Made by a program: the position numbers and the translations under genes. A stretch of DNA of 64,000 bases. Source: a virus. Position 1 is the stretch's first letter. Each line of letters begins with the position of its first letter. The stretch spans positions 32,001-96,000 of the IMG/VR virus record IMGVR_UViG_3300003321_000691; one strand, 5' to 3'. Below, piece after piece: positions 46,997 to 54,208 of this stretch. The notes under the pieces were generated by a model. It made no database searches. It was not told the DNA's origin and worked only from the letters and a program-made list of their open reading frames with translations.

Positions 46997-47364
46997 GCGA
47001 CGGCCTTGGTGGCACCGGGAGGAATCGAACCTCCCTGGGACTTTTCACCACTGACGGGGACCACCCTCGTCGGTGCCTTGATCGGGGGATGCGGACGGAC
47101 GCGCGCCCGCCTGTGCTCTTGCTTGACGTGATCGCGGAGCGCCAACTCGACGCCCTTGGCGAACTCGTCAACATTGTCCGTGGGGAACACGACGCGTCCA
47201 GCCAGCTCCGGCGTGGCCAGGCCTTCCGCCAGGCGAGCCTTGACCCATGCCGTGCCGGCCGCTTCCGAGCCGAACACGATGTCGGGATCGCAGGCCAGGA
47301 TGGCCTTGATCATCGGCACGCCCATCTGCTGAGCGATGAACGGGTCGCGGGCCCAGTGGCTCAC
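46993..47364 (-). CDS. Hypothetical protein whose end overlaps a tRNA-like element
   Basis: The 123-residue product starts at ATG 47364. Residues 1-95 look like a real folded protein (AQQMGVPMIKAILACDPDIVFGSEAAGTAW, ELAGRVVFPTDNVDEFAKG). The last 28 residues (from about VSGEKSQGGSIPPGAT) are the translation of a tRNA-like sequence. The protein may have been extended when that element was inserted. Confidence 0.55.
   Translation of the reverse strand: MSHWARDPFIAQQMGVPMIKAILACDPDIVFGSEAAGTAWVKARLAEGLATPELAGRVVFPTDNVDEFAKGVELALRDHVKQEHRRARVRPHPPIKAPTRVVPVSGEKSQGGSIPPGATKAVA
47007..47077 (-). other. tRNA-like element with intact acceptor and T arm
   Basis: On the minus strand GGCACCG (47077-47071) pairs perfectly with CGGTGCC (47017-47011), followed by A and an encoded CCA (47009-47007). 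The T arm GGAGG-TTCGATT-CCTCC is perfect. The 36 bases between acceptor and T arm are about five too few for D and anticodon arms, and no good anticodon stem forms. It is either a decayed tRNA gene or a tRNA-like processing signal within a coding region. Confidence 0.5.
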
Positions 47365-47465
47365 GACACACCAGCCTTACGCAGAAGGCCGGCCACGGAC
47401 TCCTCCGAGAGGAACGGGACCAGTGGCGCGGCGCAGATGGCGATGATGTACCAGGCGAGTTTCAC
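47361..47465 (-). CDS. Small membrane peptide
   Basis: The 34-residue product starts at GTG 47465. A single hydrophobic segment (LAWYIIAICAAPLVPFL) is followed by a short charged tail. It overlaps both neighbours by four bases, which supports translation. Confidence 0.45.
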   Translation of the reverse strand: MKLAWYIIAICAAPLVPFLSEESVAGLLRKAGVS

Positions 47466-47608
47466 GCGAGCACCTTCTCGGGCGTCTTGAACGCCCAGTA
47501 ACTGGGGATTGATTCCAACGAAATGAACATGAACACCGGAGGCTCCTCTTCGACCGCAGGCTCGGTGTAGGTAGCGAGGGCCGGTTCGAGTATTTCTTCT
47601 TCCTTCAC
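47462..47608 (-). CDS. Small acidic protein
   Basis: The 48-residue product starts at GTG 47608 (GTGA overlap) and ends in a TGA overlapping the next GTG. It is rich in Glu and Pro (EPAVEEEPPVFMFISLESIP). No family is recognised. Confidence 0.5.
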   Translation of the reverse strand: MKEEEILEPALATYTEPAVEEEPPVFMFISLESIPSYWAFKTPEKVLA

Positions 47609-47784
47609 AGTGCCTCCGAGATGCCAAATGCCGTGACCGTGTGGGCGGTCATGCCGAGTTTCGTGATACCCATCTCCGGGACGTCGAGCTTGGTACTGAC
47701 GTTCCTGGCCAGGGCGACCTTGTCGGCGAAGTAGCCAACCGCGATCAGATCCTTGTGGGCCTTCAGAGCCTTTTTGGCAGCCAT
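47605..47784 (-). CDS. Small basic protein under its own promoter
   Basis: The 59-residue product starts at ATG 47784, nine bases after GGAGG; a longer upstream start would place the promoter inside the gene. MAAKKALKAHKDLIAVGYFADKV is basic at first, then alternates strands. It is the first gene after the promoter at 47812-47840. Confidence 0.6.
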   Translation of the reverse strand: MAAKKALKAHKDLIAVGYFADKVALARNVSTKLDVPEMGITKLGMTAHTVTAFGISEAL

Positions 47785-47801
47785 CTTTTTCCTCCAGTCC
47801 G

Positions 47802-48047
47802 TCACGACTCTAACGTAGGCACGACCAGGGTCGTGCGCAAGGCCAAATCAGCAAGGTATTTCGCGTGGCCGGCCTCGCAGTTCGCGTGCATGGCCGCCCA
47901 CTTGCCATTAGCCTTGACCCGTTTCGCGCAGCGGTTGCAGAGCGCCGCGGCAGGGCAATAGCCGTACGGGCACTTGCGCTTGCGGACGCCACCAGCGACG
48001 CCGCAGTTATCGCAACAGAGCTTTCGACCCTCGTAGCAGTAGCCCAT
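47802..48047 (-). CDS. Cys-rich zinc-finger protein
   Basis: The 81-residue product starts at ATG 48047 behind AGGAGG. LCCDNCGVAGG, KCPYGYCPAAALCNRC and HANCEAGHAKY supply nine Cys and two His residues in pairs, enough for two or three zinc sites. As an early gene it may bind a host protein or nucleic acid. Confidence 0.6.
   Translation of the reverse strand: MGYCYEGRKLCCDNCGVAGGVRKRKCPYGYCPAAALCNRCAKRVKANGKWAAMHANCEAGHAKYLADLALRTTLVVPTLES
47812..47840 (-). promoter_or_regulatory. Early-type promoter
   Basis: On the minus strand TTGCGC (47840-47835), a 17-base spacer and TACGTT (47817-47812). The spacer is almost a perfect palindrome (ACGACC-CT-GGTCGT). Transcription would start near 47805, just before the 59-residue gene. 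The promoter lies inside the last codons of the upstream gene. Confidence 0.7.
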
Positions 48048-48056
48048 GACGTCCTC

Positions 48057-48191
48057 CTAGTAGACCGAGTAGACCTTCTTGGCGACCGCGACCGCCACTT
48101 TCACGGCCACGTACATGGCGCCGTAGACGGCGAGCCCACACGCGGCGACCAGCTCCAGCTTCATCGTGGCGACGAACACGGCGAACGACAC
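48057..48191 (-). CDS. Small membrane-associated protein
   Basis: The 44-residue product starts at GTG 48191 behind CTGGAGG. It is rich in Val and Ala (LVAACGLAVYGAMYVAVKVAV) and could form one membrane segment. It is the first gene after the left-firing early promoter. Confidence 0.5.
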   Translation of the reverse strand: MSFAVFVATMKLELVAACGLAVYGAMYVAVKVAVAVAKKVYSVY

Positions 48192-48308
48192 GGGGGACCT
48201 CCAGGGGAAGTGGTTGGGGCGCGCTGGGCCTGCCAGACGCGCCGCCAGGTGTCACGGCCCGAAGGCCTACGGGCTTCTCGCCCGGCCACCCGCCGCTCTC
48301 CCAACCAC
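48192..48308 (-). promoter_or_regulatory. 5' leader of the left early transcript
   Basis: About 117 bases separate the expected transcription start (near 48308) from the GTG at 48191. The stretch can form GC-rich hairpins such as GCCCG...CGGGC and ends in CTGGAGG. It holds no gene that I can support and may affect mRNA stability. Confidence 0.35.
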
Positions 48309-48314
48309 ACCTAC

Positions 48315-48343
48315 AACATAAGCACCGGCGGGGTACTCCGCAA
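48315..48343 (-). promoter_or_regulatory. Left-firing early promoter
   Basis: On the minus strand TTGCGG (48343-48338), a 17-base spacer and TATGTT (48320-48315), followed by GTAGGTGTGG. The same extended sequence occurs on the right arm. It should drive the minus-strand small genes from 48191 downward. Confidence 0.75.
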
Positions 48344-48403
48344 GGGCAAATCGACCGGGAGATCTACTAGGTTATTCAGGTACTTACCTATGTCGATTTT
48401 CCC

Positions 48404-48432
48404 TTGCGGGGGACCCCGCCGGTGCTTATGTT
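48404..48432 (+). promoter_or_regulatory. Right-firing early promoter
   Basis: TTGCGG (48404-48409), a 17-base spacer containing GGGGACCCC and TATGTT (48427-48432). Transcription should start near 48439, about ten bases before the first ATG, giving a very short leader. Confidence 0.75.
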
Positions 48433-48447
48433 GTAGGTGTGGGAGTG

Positions 48448-48534
48448 ATGACGAAAAAGCCGGTGAAATTCCTGGTGTTTGGCTCGTTCTACTGCGCCGT
48501 CCCCGTGACGGCCCCCAAGAAAGGGAAGAAGTGA
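48448..48534 (+). CDS. 28-residue leader peptide
   Basis: ATG 48448 (in a GTGATG context) lies about ten bases after the predicted transcription start. The product (KKPVKFLVFGSFYCAVPVTA, then KKGKK) is basic with a hydrophobic middle. Its TGA overlaps the next ATG (TGATG). It may work as a leader peptide for the operon. Confidence 0.45.
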   Translation: MTKKPVKFLVFGSFYCAVPVTAPKKGKK

Positions 48535-48758
48535 TGACCCCGACGATGGAAGCGCTTGCGGTGTTTGCTAAGAAGCACCCGTCCCCGTTCGCCAAAGTCG
48601 AGCCCCCGATGGACAGTGCCGGCGTGACGATGACCGAGGCCTACCGCACTGGGTACTGCCGCTTCGGTCACGGCGACGGCTGGTTGACACTCGGTCGCCC
48701 GTACAAGGGCGCTGGAACGGAGTGGCACTACTTCTGCGCCACGTGCGCGAGCACGTGA
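48534..48758 (+). CDS. Small zinc-finger-like protein
   Basis: The 74-residue product starts at ATG 48534. A helical N-terminus (EALAVFAKKHPSPFAKV) is followed by YCRFGHGDGW and WHYFCATCAS, with Cys and His spaced as in a zinc finger. Second gene of the right early operon. Confidence 0.55.
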   Translation: MTPTMEALAVFAKKHPSPFAKVEPPMDSAGVTMTEAYRTGYCRFGHGDGWLTLGRPYKGAGTEWHYFCATCAST

Positions 48759-48769
48759 GGAGGACTCAG

Positions 48770-49075
48770 ATGGGCAAGTACGGCAAGATCACGCTCGGCT
48801 CCCTGGAGGCGCTCGACAACTCCGGCATCGAAGGCTGCGCTACGATGCTCTCCGAGCTGTGCGCGTCCGCGTTCGAGCTAGTCGCTGACCCGAAGGACTG
48901 GAAGGCCCCCATCAACAAGATCGTCCGTTTCGACGCTATCGAATACACCCCCGACGCGCTCGCCTACGCGGTCAAGTACATGACCGCCACGGAAGTGACG
49001 ATGACCCCGGTCTCCAATCACGAGACCCGCGTGACCTCGGTCGGCTACCGGATGGGCCCGGCTGGGGATCACTGA
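48770..49075 (+). CDS. Hypothetical early protein
   Basis: The 101-residue product starts at ATG 48770 after GAGGAGG. It is mixed alpha/beta (LEALDNSGIEGCATMLSELC, IVRFDAIEYTPDALAYAVKY). No family is recognised. It ends ten bases before a further promoter. Confidence 0.55.
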   Translation: MGKYGKITLGSLEALDNSGIEGCATMLSELCASAFELVADPKDWKAPINKIVRFDAIEYTPDALAYAVKYMTATEVTMTPVSNHETRVTSVGYRMGPAGDH

Positions 49076-49085
49076 TGATTTCCCC

Positions 49086-49114
49086 TTGCGCACGGCCCGC
49101 ACCGTGCCTACTGT
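49086..49114 (+). promoter_or_regulatory. Promoter upstream of the 572-residue gene
   Basis: TTGCGC (49086-49091), 17-base spacer with ACGG...CCGT half-sites and TACTGT (49109-49114), preceded by TTTCCCC as at the other plus-strand promoters. Transcription should start near 49121, leaving GGAGG just before the ATG. Confidence 0.7.
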
Positions 49115-49127
49115 GTCTGTGGAGGAC

Positions 49128-50846
49128 ATGATGGACCCGACGCTTCTGGAACTAGACCTCGACAAGCCGGCCGGCAAGGCTCCGGCCGCGATCAAGATCC
49201 CGGTGCCCTCGGCGCCCGAGCTTGACCTCGTCGACGACCCCAAAAACCTCGTCTGCCTCGACTGCGGCGCCAAGGGCCCGGTGAACGACGGCAGCCTGTG
49301 CGAGGCCTGCTACAACAAGGCCAACGCTCCCGCGGAGGTCGCCGAGGCGGCCTCGGACTTCGCCGACATCGCCGCGAATGCCGCGGAAAACGCAGCCATC
49401 ACGGGCATCGCGAATCTCGGCGCGAACGGCCTGGCGAATCTCGGCGTCGGCTTCAACAACGCAGACGGCTACATCGAGATGCTGCGCCGTGGTGCCGCGG
49501 ACGCGACCGTCGCGGAGTACACCCGGACGCTGCGCGACCGCTACGGCTACGACGTCAACGTCGCGGTCGATAACGGACGCTACACCATCACGCTGACCAA
49601 AGACGGCAAGTCCGAGACCATCTCCAACACCTTCATGACGGTGATCGCCGGTAACGGCGGTTACGAGGGCCCGGAAAGCCACGTCAACGATGACGCCATC
49701 GCCCTCCTGAAGGCCAAGACTGCGGCGGCCAAGGCTGCCAAGGCCAAGGCGGACGCCAACGCCCACAACGGCCTGGTCATGGCTCCGGCGGAGGCCGCTC
49801 CCGCGGTCCGAGCGCTGCGCCACGGCGACCTCGTCGCGGGTGGTGTCGCCGAAGGTAACGGCATCCTGACCCACTGGACCGGCCAGAAGCCTCTAACGCT
49901 CGCGACACTCAACGAGTACTGCGACGCGGCCGAGATCCCGACCAAGTTCCGCCCCAAGGCGAAGAAGTTCGAGACCCAGGCGAACCTGGCCGTCAAGGAA
50001 GTCGGCACGGAGCTGGGACTCGATGTCCGCCGCGAGAAGAAAAAGGACCTCGTCAAGGGTGACGTGGCGTACGACCGCCGCTGGTTCCTCTCGGAGCCGA
50101 ACCTCGAAGCGGGCGCGGGCGACGCGTCCGGCAAGGTGGTCCTGGTCGTCACGCTCGACGATGACACCCTGAAGTTCGACGTCGAGAGCGACGCGGCGGT
50201 CAAGATCGCCGAGAAGTTCACGGACCTCTGCGGGCGCGAAGTGCTCCAGGCTGGTCACATCACGACCTGGCTCGGCGCGGTCATCCGCGACTGCCTCGGC
50301 GGTGTGAAGTACGGCGGTAGCTGGTACATCCCGCGCCACACCCGCGCGGCCGGTCAGAAGATCATCGCGGCGTTCGCGCCCAAGTGGGGCACGGAGTGGA
50401 TGAATCCCCCGCTCCCGATCGCGACCTCGGCCGAGCTGGCCGCGGGTATCGCGGCGGGCCTCGCGGCGGAAGTCGACGAGACCTTGACCGAGCTGGCCGC
50501 GGCGGCCAAGAGCTGCAAGGACGGCAAGGTCGGCGAGAAGGCGGCCGTGACCTACCTCGGCAAGTTCAAGGCTCACGGCGAGCGTGTGCTTGCCTACGCC
50601 CAGTTGCTCGGTGACGCGTTCGTCGCGACCAGCAAGCAGAAGGTCAAGGACGCGGTTGCCAAGCTCGAAGGCTCGCTCGACGGCGCCAGCATCCGCTACG
50701 CCCTCGCGATGGAGGAGGCCGAGAAGGACCTGCTCCGCGACCAGGAGAAGATTGCCGCGGACCTCGCGGCGCTCGATGCGGAACCCGGCGCCATCGAGGC
50801 GCGGTTCGAGAACCTCGACATCGCGACGGAGAGCGCCGATGCCTGA
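49128..50846 (+). CDS. Large early protein with zinc finger, possibly DUF6744-related
   Basis: The 572-residue product starts at ATG 49128 or 49131 behind GGAGG, directly downstream of its promoter. Residues 45-70 hold CLDCGAKGPVNDGSLCEACY, a zinc finger. Residues 140-195 are beta-rich. The central part ends in GHITTWLGAVIRDCLGGVKYGGSWYIPRHT, which resembles a phage family I associate with DUF6744. The C-terminal 150 residues form a helical bundle. High expression is likely, but its function is unknown. Confidence 0.6.
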   Translation: MMDPTLLELDLDKPAGKAPAAIKIPVPSAPELDLVDDPKNLVCLDCGAKGPVNDGSLCEACYNKANAPAEVAEAASDFADIAANAAENAAITGIANLGANGLANLGVGFNNADGYIEMLRRGAADATVAEYTRTLRDRYGYDVNVAVDNGRYTITLTKDGKSETISNTFMTVIAGNGGYEGPESHVNDDAIALLKAKTAAAKAAKAKADANAHNGLVMAPAEAAPAVRALRHGDLVAGGVAEGNGILTHWTGQKPLTLATLNEYCDAAEIPTKFRPKAKKFETQANLAVKEVGTELGLDVRREKKKDLVKGDVAYDRRWFLSEPNLEAGAGDASGKVVLVVTLDDDTLKFDVESDAAVKIAEKFTDLCGREVLQAGHITTWLGAVIRDCLGGVKYGGSWYIPRHTRAAGQKIIAAFAPKWGTEWMNPPLPIATSAELAAGIAAGLAAEVDETLTELAAAAKSCKDGKVGEKAAVTYLGKFKAHGERVLAYAQLLGDAFVATSKQKVKDAVAKLEGSLDGASIRYALAMEEAEKDLLRDQEKIAADLAALDAEPGAIEARFENLDIATESADA

Positions 50847-51009
50847 TACTAGGACTGAGTCCCAACGGGCCTACGAGGCTCGTCAGGCTCTGCGTAAGGC
50901 GGCCACGGATTACGCCGCGTCCATCCTGCTCGGCGACGCGTCCGTCACCGCGGCGGCGTTCGAGAGACTCGAAAATGTGGCCGAAGGCTACAAGAAGGAG
51001 AAAAAGTGA
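50839..51009 (+). CDS. Small helical protein
   Basis: The 56-residue product starts at ATG 50839, overlapping the previous stop by eight bases. It is helical and charged (SQRAYEARQALRKAATDYAA). No function can be given. Confidence 0.5.
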   Translation: MPDTRTESQRAYEARQALRKAATDYAASILLGDASVTAAAFERLENVAEGYKKEKK

Positions 51010-51218
51010 GCGCCAAAGCCGACTACGAGCGTTTTCTCGCCGATGTCGAGACGATCATCCAGTCCGTGCACGACATCAATGTCGCCGGCATTGCGTCCGG
51101 CATCTGCGACGACCTCACCAAGATCGCGACCCAGCTCGTGCTCCTGAAGTCCAAGGCGCGGTTCGTGGGCAGCCACGCTCACGCCGCTGAAACCCAAAAC
51201 GAAAGTAACGAAACGTGA
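51006..51218 (+). CDS. Small helical protein
   Basis: The 70-residue product starts at GTG 51006 (GTGA overlap). It is predicted to be helical (YERFLADVETIIQSVHDINVAG). No family is recognised. Confidence 0.5.
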   Translation: MSAKADYERFLADVETIIQSVHDINVAGIASGICDDLTKIATQLVLLKSKARFVGSHAHAAETQNESNET

Positions 51219-51487
51219 ATCACCCCGACGACAAAGAGTTCATGCTCAACCCGCGGAAGTGGCCGAACTGGCCCTACCAAACCATCAAGAACAACCACAA
51301 CCGCAAGCCTGGCGCGTTCCCGCGCTGTGGCCTGCTCGTCGAGTTCTCGGGTCCGTCCGAGGACATCGCGAATGCGGACATCCGCTTCGTCGAGGCCAAC
51401 CTCTACTCGGTGACGATGGAGGACCTCGCGAAGGCCGAGAAGATCAGCATCGACAAGCTGCTCGCGGACGGGTGGGTGGTGGACTGA
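51215..51487 (+). CDS. Hypothetical protein
   Basis: The 90-residue product starts at GTG 51215. It has aromatic-rich NPRKWPNWPYQTIKNNHNRKP and a later FVEANLYSVTMEDLAKAEKI helix. Overlaps neighbours on both sides. Confidence 0.5.
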   Translation: MNHPDDKEFMLNPRKWPNWPYQTIKNNHNRKPGAFPRCGLLVEFSGPSEDIANADIRFVEANLYSVTMEDLAKAEKISIDKLLADGWVVD

Positions 51488-51993
51488 TGCGCACGTCGTA
51501 CGACCCCAAGCGTTATCGCATCGCCCCGTGGCGTGGGCGGTACGGAGACCAGACACACGCCCTTCGACTGCACCCGCACGTCGATGACATCCGCCGTCAG
51601 ATTGTGGCAAAGAAGAAACAGATCGTTCGTCTCGACGAGCAAATCCATCAACTGGAGCAGCTTGAACGGAGGGCGGCTGGCATCGTCATCGACGGAGTGC
51701 TCGTTCGGGAGCCCAACGGGCCTCCGGGTAGCAAGTGGTACGCCATCACTCTTGTTGATGACCACGTGCACCGGTCCGCCAAGATCTATCCGAACGCCCA
51801 TAACGGCGGGAAGACGTTCGGATACCACATCTACATGGACAGGTACCCGTTCCACAGGCACGAGTGGCGCGGGACCGGGCACACCTACGAGCAAGCCGTC
51901 GAGGGCGCTCGGGCGTGGGTGCTCCGTGCCGAACGGCAGCCGTTCAGGGCCGAGCGCCTAGACGGTACGATCCGCGAGGAGTTTGCTCGATGA
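51487..51993 (+). CDS. Hypothetical protein with coiled coil
   Basis: The 168-residue product starts at ATG 51487 (TGATG). Residues 30-60 form a coiled coil (DIRRQIVAKKKQIVRLDEQI), followed by a compact domain with YAITLVDDHVHRSAKIYPNA and FHRHEWRGTGHTYEQA, rich in His. No family is recognised. Confidence 0.5.
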   Translation: MRTSYDPKRYRIAPWRGRYGDQTHALRLHPHVDDIRRQIVAKKKQIVRLDEQIHQLEQLERRAAGIVIDGVLVREPNGPPGSKWYAITLVDDHVHRSAKIYPNAHNGGKTFGYHIYMDRYPFHRHEWRGTGHTYEQAVEGARAWVLRAERQPFRAERLDGTIREEFAR

Positions 51994-52487
51994 AACACGA
52001 AGCCGAAATCCACGCAGTACTAGCCCGCGCCGCGCTCACCCGCGCTGTGCGTGAGCTACAGGAAACCTTCACCCGCTGCACGCAAGGGATGGAGTGCGAC
52101 CCCGAGATCGTGCTTCCGCACGGTCACACGCGGGCCGCGCTGGCGAGCGCGATGGATGCTCTTGACCAAGCCAATAGCGAGCTAGCCAAGCCCGACACCA
52201 AGCCCATCACCCGCACCGGCAAGCCCGACCGCCGCGCGCCGTACCCCGACCGTCAGAACCGGCCGAGGCAGCCCGCGATCGGCAACGCCGACGAGGCTAA
52301 CGAAGTCTACCGGCGCATGTCGCCGCGCCAGCGCTACCTCGTCGGCACCGGCAATGTGAAGCACGTCGAGATCGCTCCGCTGTTTTCGGGCCGGTCAGAA
52401 GACGTGGTCTCGCGCGTCACAGAGAAGTGCAAGGGCTGGCTGGCCGCCGGGCCGAACCTGAAGACCGTCAAGACGGAGGTACCGTGA
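51990..52487 (+). CDS. Hypothetical protein
   Basis: The 165-residue product starts at ATG 51990. It has a helical N-terminal half (EIHAVLARAALTRAVRELQE), a Pro/Arg-rich linker and a C-terminal RQRYLVGTGNVKHVEIAPLF segment. Function unknown. Confidence 0.5.
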   Translation: MKHEAEIHAVLARAALTRAVRELQETFTRCTQGMECDPEIVLPHGHTRAALASAMDALDQANSELAKPDTKPITRTGKPDRRAPYPDRQNRPRQPAIGNADEANEVYRRMSPRQRYLVGTGNVKHVEIAPLFSGRSEDVVSRVTEKCKGWLAAGPNLKTVKTEVP

Positions 52488-52771
52488 GTCGACTCTGGGA
52501 GGAACCCATCGGCCGTCTGGAGCTGGAAACGCTCTGGGAAGAATCGCGCACCGAGACCGAGCACGGGCCCGACGCAACGGCCGGCGAGCGCCGGCATTGG
52601 GTCTGTAACCGCTTCCGGCAACTCCACCCCAACGTCGATGCCAAAGCCTTGTGGGCCTGGGTCGGCGACAACCTCGGCCGCCTGATCGAAGTCGAGCCCG
52701 CCGGCCGAGTCAACCGCCATGTGACCTGGGGCCGCCACAACCGGGCGCGGGGCCGGAGGTACGCACGATGA
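52484..52771 (+). CDS. Hypothetical protein
   Basis: The 95-residue product starts at GTG 52484. Trp- and Arg-rich (HWVCNRFRQLHPNVDAKALW), with a basic C-terminus (RHNRARGRRYAR) that may bind nucleic acid. Confidence 0.5.
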   Translation: MSRLWEEPIGRLELETLWEESRTETEHGPDATAGERRHWVCNRFRQLHPNVDAKALWAWVGDNLGRLIEVEPAGRVNRHVTWGRHNRARGRRYAR

Positions 52772-53016
52772 GACGCTATCACGTTCAGTACAGCGGCAAG
52801 AACAACGGCGAAGCCGAATGGGACGTCCTCGACCGCATGCGGAAGCACCCCAATTGCGAGAACTGCCCCGGCGTCAGCGTCGCTACGCTGACCACCCGGG
52901 CGCTCGCGCGGGCGGTCTGCGCCGAGCGCAACGCCGAGTGGGCGGACGAGCAGGAGCAGGCCCTACAGCGCGAGATCGATGAGCAGCACTACAACGGTTG
53001 TGGGGATCCGAAGTAA
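52768..53016 (+). CDS. Small Cys-containing protein
   Basis: The 82-residue product starts at ATG 52768. HPNCENCPGVSVATL gives a CxxC pair; two further Cys residues follow. Helical acidic end. Function unknown. Confidence 0.5.
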   Translation: MRRYHVQYSGKNNGEAEWDVLDRMRKHPNCENCPGVSVATLTTRALARAVCAERNAEWADEQEQALQREIDEQHYNGCGDPK

Positions 53017-53435
53017 TGCGCACATTGAGAGACAACATGAAGACCTGGCCTCAGATTCTCATCGAGTATGGGAAACACGACAACGAGTTCTGGTACATCG
53101 CCGACGAGGCGGCTCTACATCGGGCTGCGATCAAGATCGTCGCGGCACGCGTCAAGTGTGGCTACATCCGGCCACCGGGCGATGGCCCGGAAGGCCTCCA
53201 GGAGGAGGTGCCGGCAGAGATGCTCGCGCGGTTGCCGAAGGCGATGCAGGAGCAAGCGAAGCGCACTAAGGAACGCAATGCCTACGCCCGCCGCGAGTAC
53301 GCGACCGCCGTCAAACTGTGGGTGCTGGCGCAGAGGGCGCAAGACGGCGACGGCGCGGCGGCCTGGGAGCTGCTCCGCGAGCGTCGTGACCACGAGTATG
53401 AGCGTGTCGAGTTGGTTACACCGGAGGTCCCGTGA
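53016..53435 (+). CDS. Hypothetical protein
   Basis: The 139-residue product starts at ATG 53016 (TAATG). An alpha/beta N-terminal domain (QILIEYGKHDNEFWYIADEAALH) precedes a long charged helix (KRTKERNAYARREYATAVKL). No family is recognised. Confidence 0.5.
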   Translation: MRTLRDNMKTWPQILIEYGKHDNEFWYIADEAALHRAAIKIVAARVKCGYIRPPGDGPEGLQEEVPAEMLARLPKAMQEQAKRTKERNAYARREYATAVKLWVLAQRAQDGDGAAAWELLRERRDHEYERVELVTPEVP

Positions 53436-53953
53436 AGGCGACGCGGCGGAAGTCTCCGGCCGAGCGCGCCCGCAAGGCCGCCGCTACGAAGCGTAAGGCG
53501 AAGGCCACACCGAGCGAGCGCGATCTCCTGCTAGCTGCCATTGCCCAACACCCGGAAGACTTTCAGCTTGTCCTCGGGCCAGTGCATTGGGGTCCGCAGC
53601 GCACGCGTAGCGGCGGCCACCTCGCCGAGATCCCAGAGCCCCGCGTGCGCCTGCACGATGTGCCGGGCTACCAGCGCGAGGTATCCATCCATGTCACTCG
53701 CTACATCGCCGGTCGACACTACTGGGTCGACATCCGCGAGGAGGGTAACCCGATCTGGGACGCCAAAGAGCAGACTTGGGCCAAGGCGTGGGACGACCGC
53801 AACGGCGACGGACGCAGCTGGGGCGAGAAGTTCAACAAGCCGGAGTCCGCCGAGGACTTCATCCAGCTCGTGCTCAAGGACCACTTCACAGGCACCGTCT
53901 ACCGCGTGACGCGCGACTACGAGACCGTCACGTATGGACGGGAGGGCGACTAA
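53432..53953 (+). CDS. Hypothetical protein with basic N-terminus
   Basis: The 173-residue product starts at GTG 53432. The first 30 residues are very basic (KSPAERARKAAATKRKAKA). The rest is beta-rich and aromatic (RYIAGRHYWVDIREEGNPIW). It may bind nucleic acid through the N-terminus. Confidence 0.5.
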   Translation: MKATRRKSPAERARKAAATKRKAKATPSERDLLLAAIAQHPEDFQLVLGPVHWGPQRTRSGGHLAEIPEPRVRLHDVPGYQREVSIHVTRYIAGRHYWVDIREEGNPIWDAKEQTWAKAWDDRNGDGRSWGEKFNKPESAEDFIQLVLKDHFTGTVYRVTRDYETVTYGREGD

Positions 53954-54208
53954 ATGCAGAAGCTCACCAAACATGGCGTCCGCGACCTCAATGGCAAGCT
54001 CAAGGCCGTGACGCCCGCGCCACCAGCAAGCCCGATGGCCGCGCTCAAGCCGGCCGTCGACGAACTGCGCAAGCGACTGCGTGATACCGCCGAGGCTGCG
54101 TTCTTTGCCGGCCTAGACTACGCACGCCAGCACCACATCACCGATGCTCCGGGCGATGACGCAGGACAAGCGTTCGATGCCTGGTGCGAAGAGAAAGGGC
54201 TCCGATGA
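53954..54208 (+). CDS. Hypothetical protein
   Basis: The 84-residue product starts at ATG 53954, directly after the previous stop. A helix (DELRKRLRDTAEAAFFAGLD) followed by an acidic end. No family is recognised. Confidence 0.5.
   Translation: MQKLTKHGVRDLNGKLKAVTPAPPASPMAALKPAVDELRKRLRDTAEAAFFAGLDYARQHHITDAPGDDAGQAFDAWCEEKGLR

Larger units (their letters stand above)
48305..48442. repeat. 51-base inverted repeat carrying two divergent promoters
   Basis: 48305-48355 and 48392-48442 are inverted copies that differ at only about six positions, separated by 36 bases. Each arm contains a complete promoter: the left arm fires leftward, the right arm rightward. The extent of the match goes beyond the promoter hexamers. 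Confidence 0.85.
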
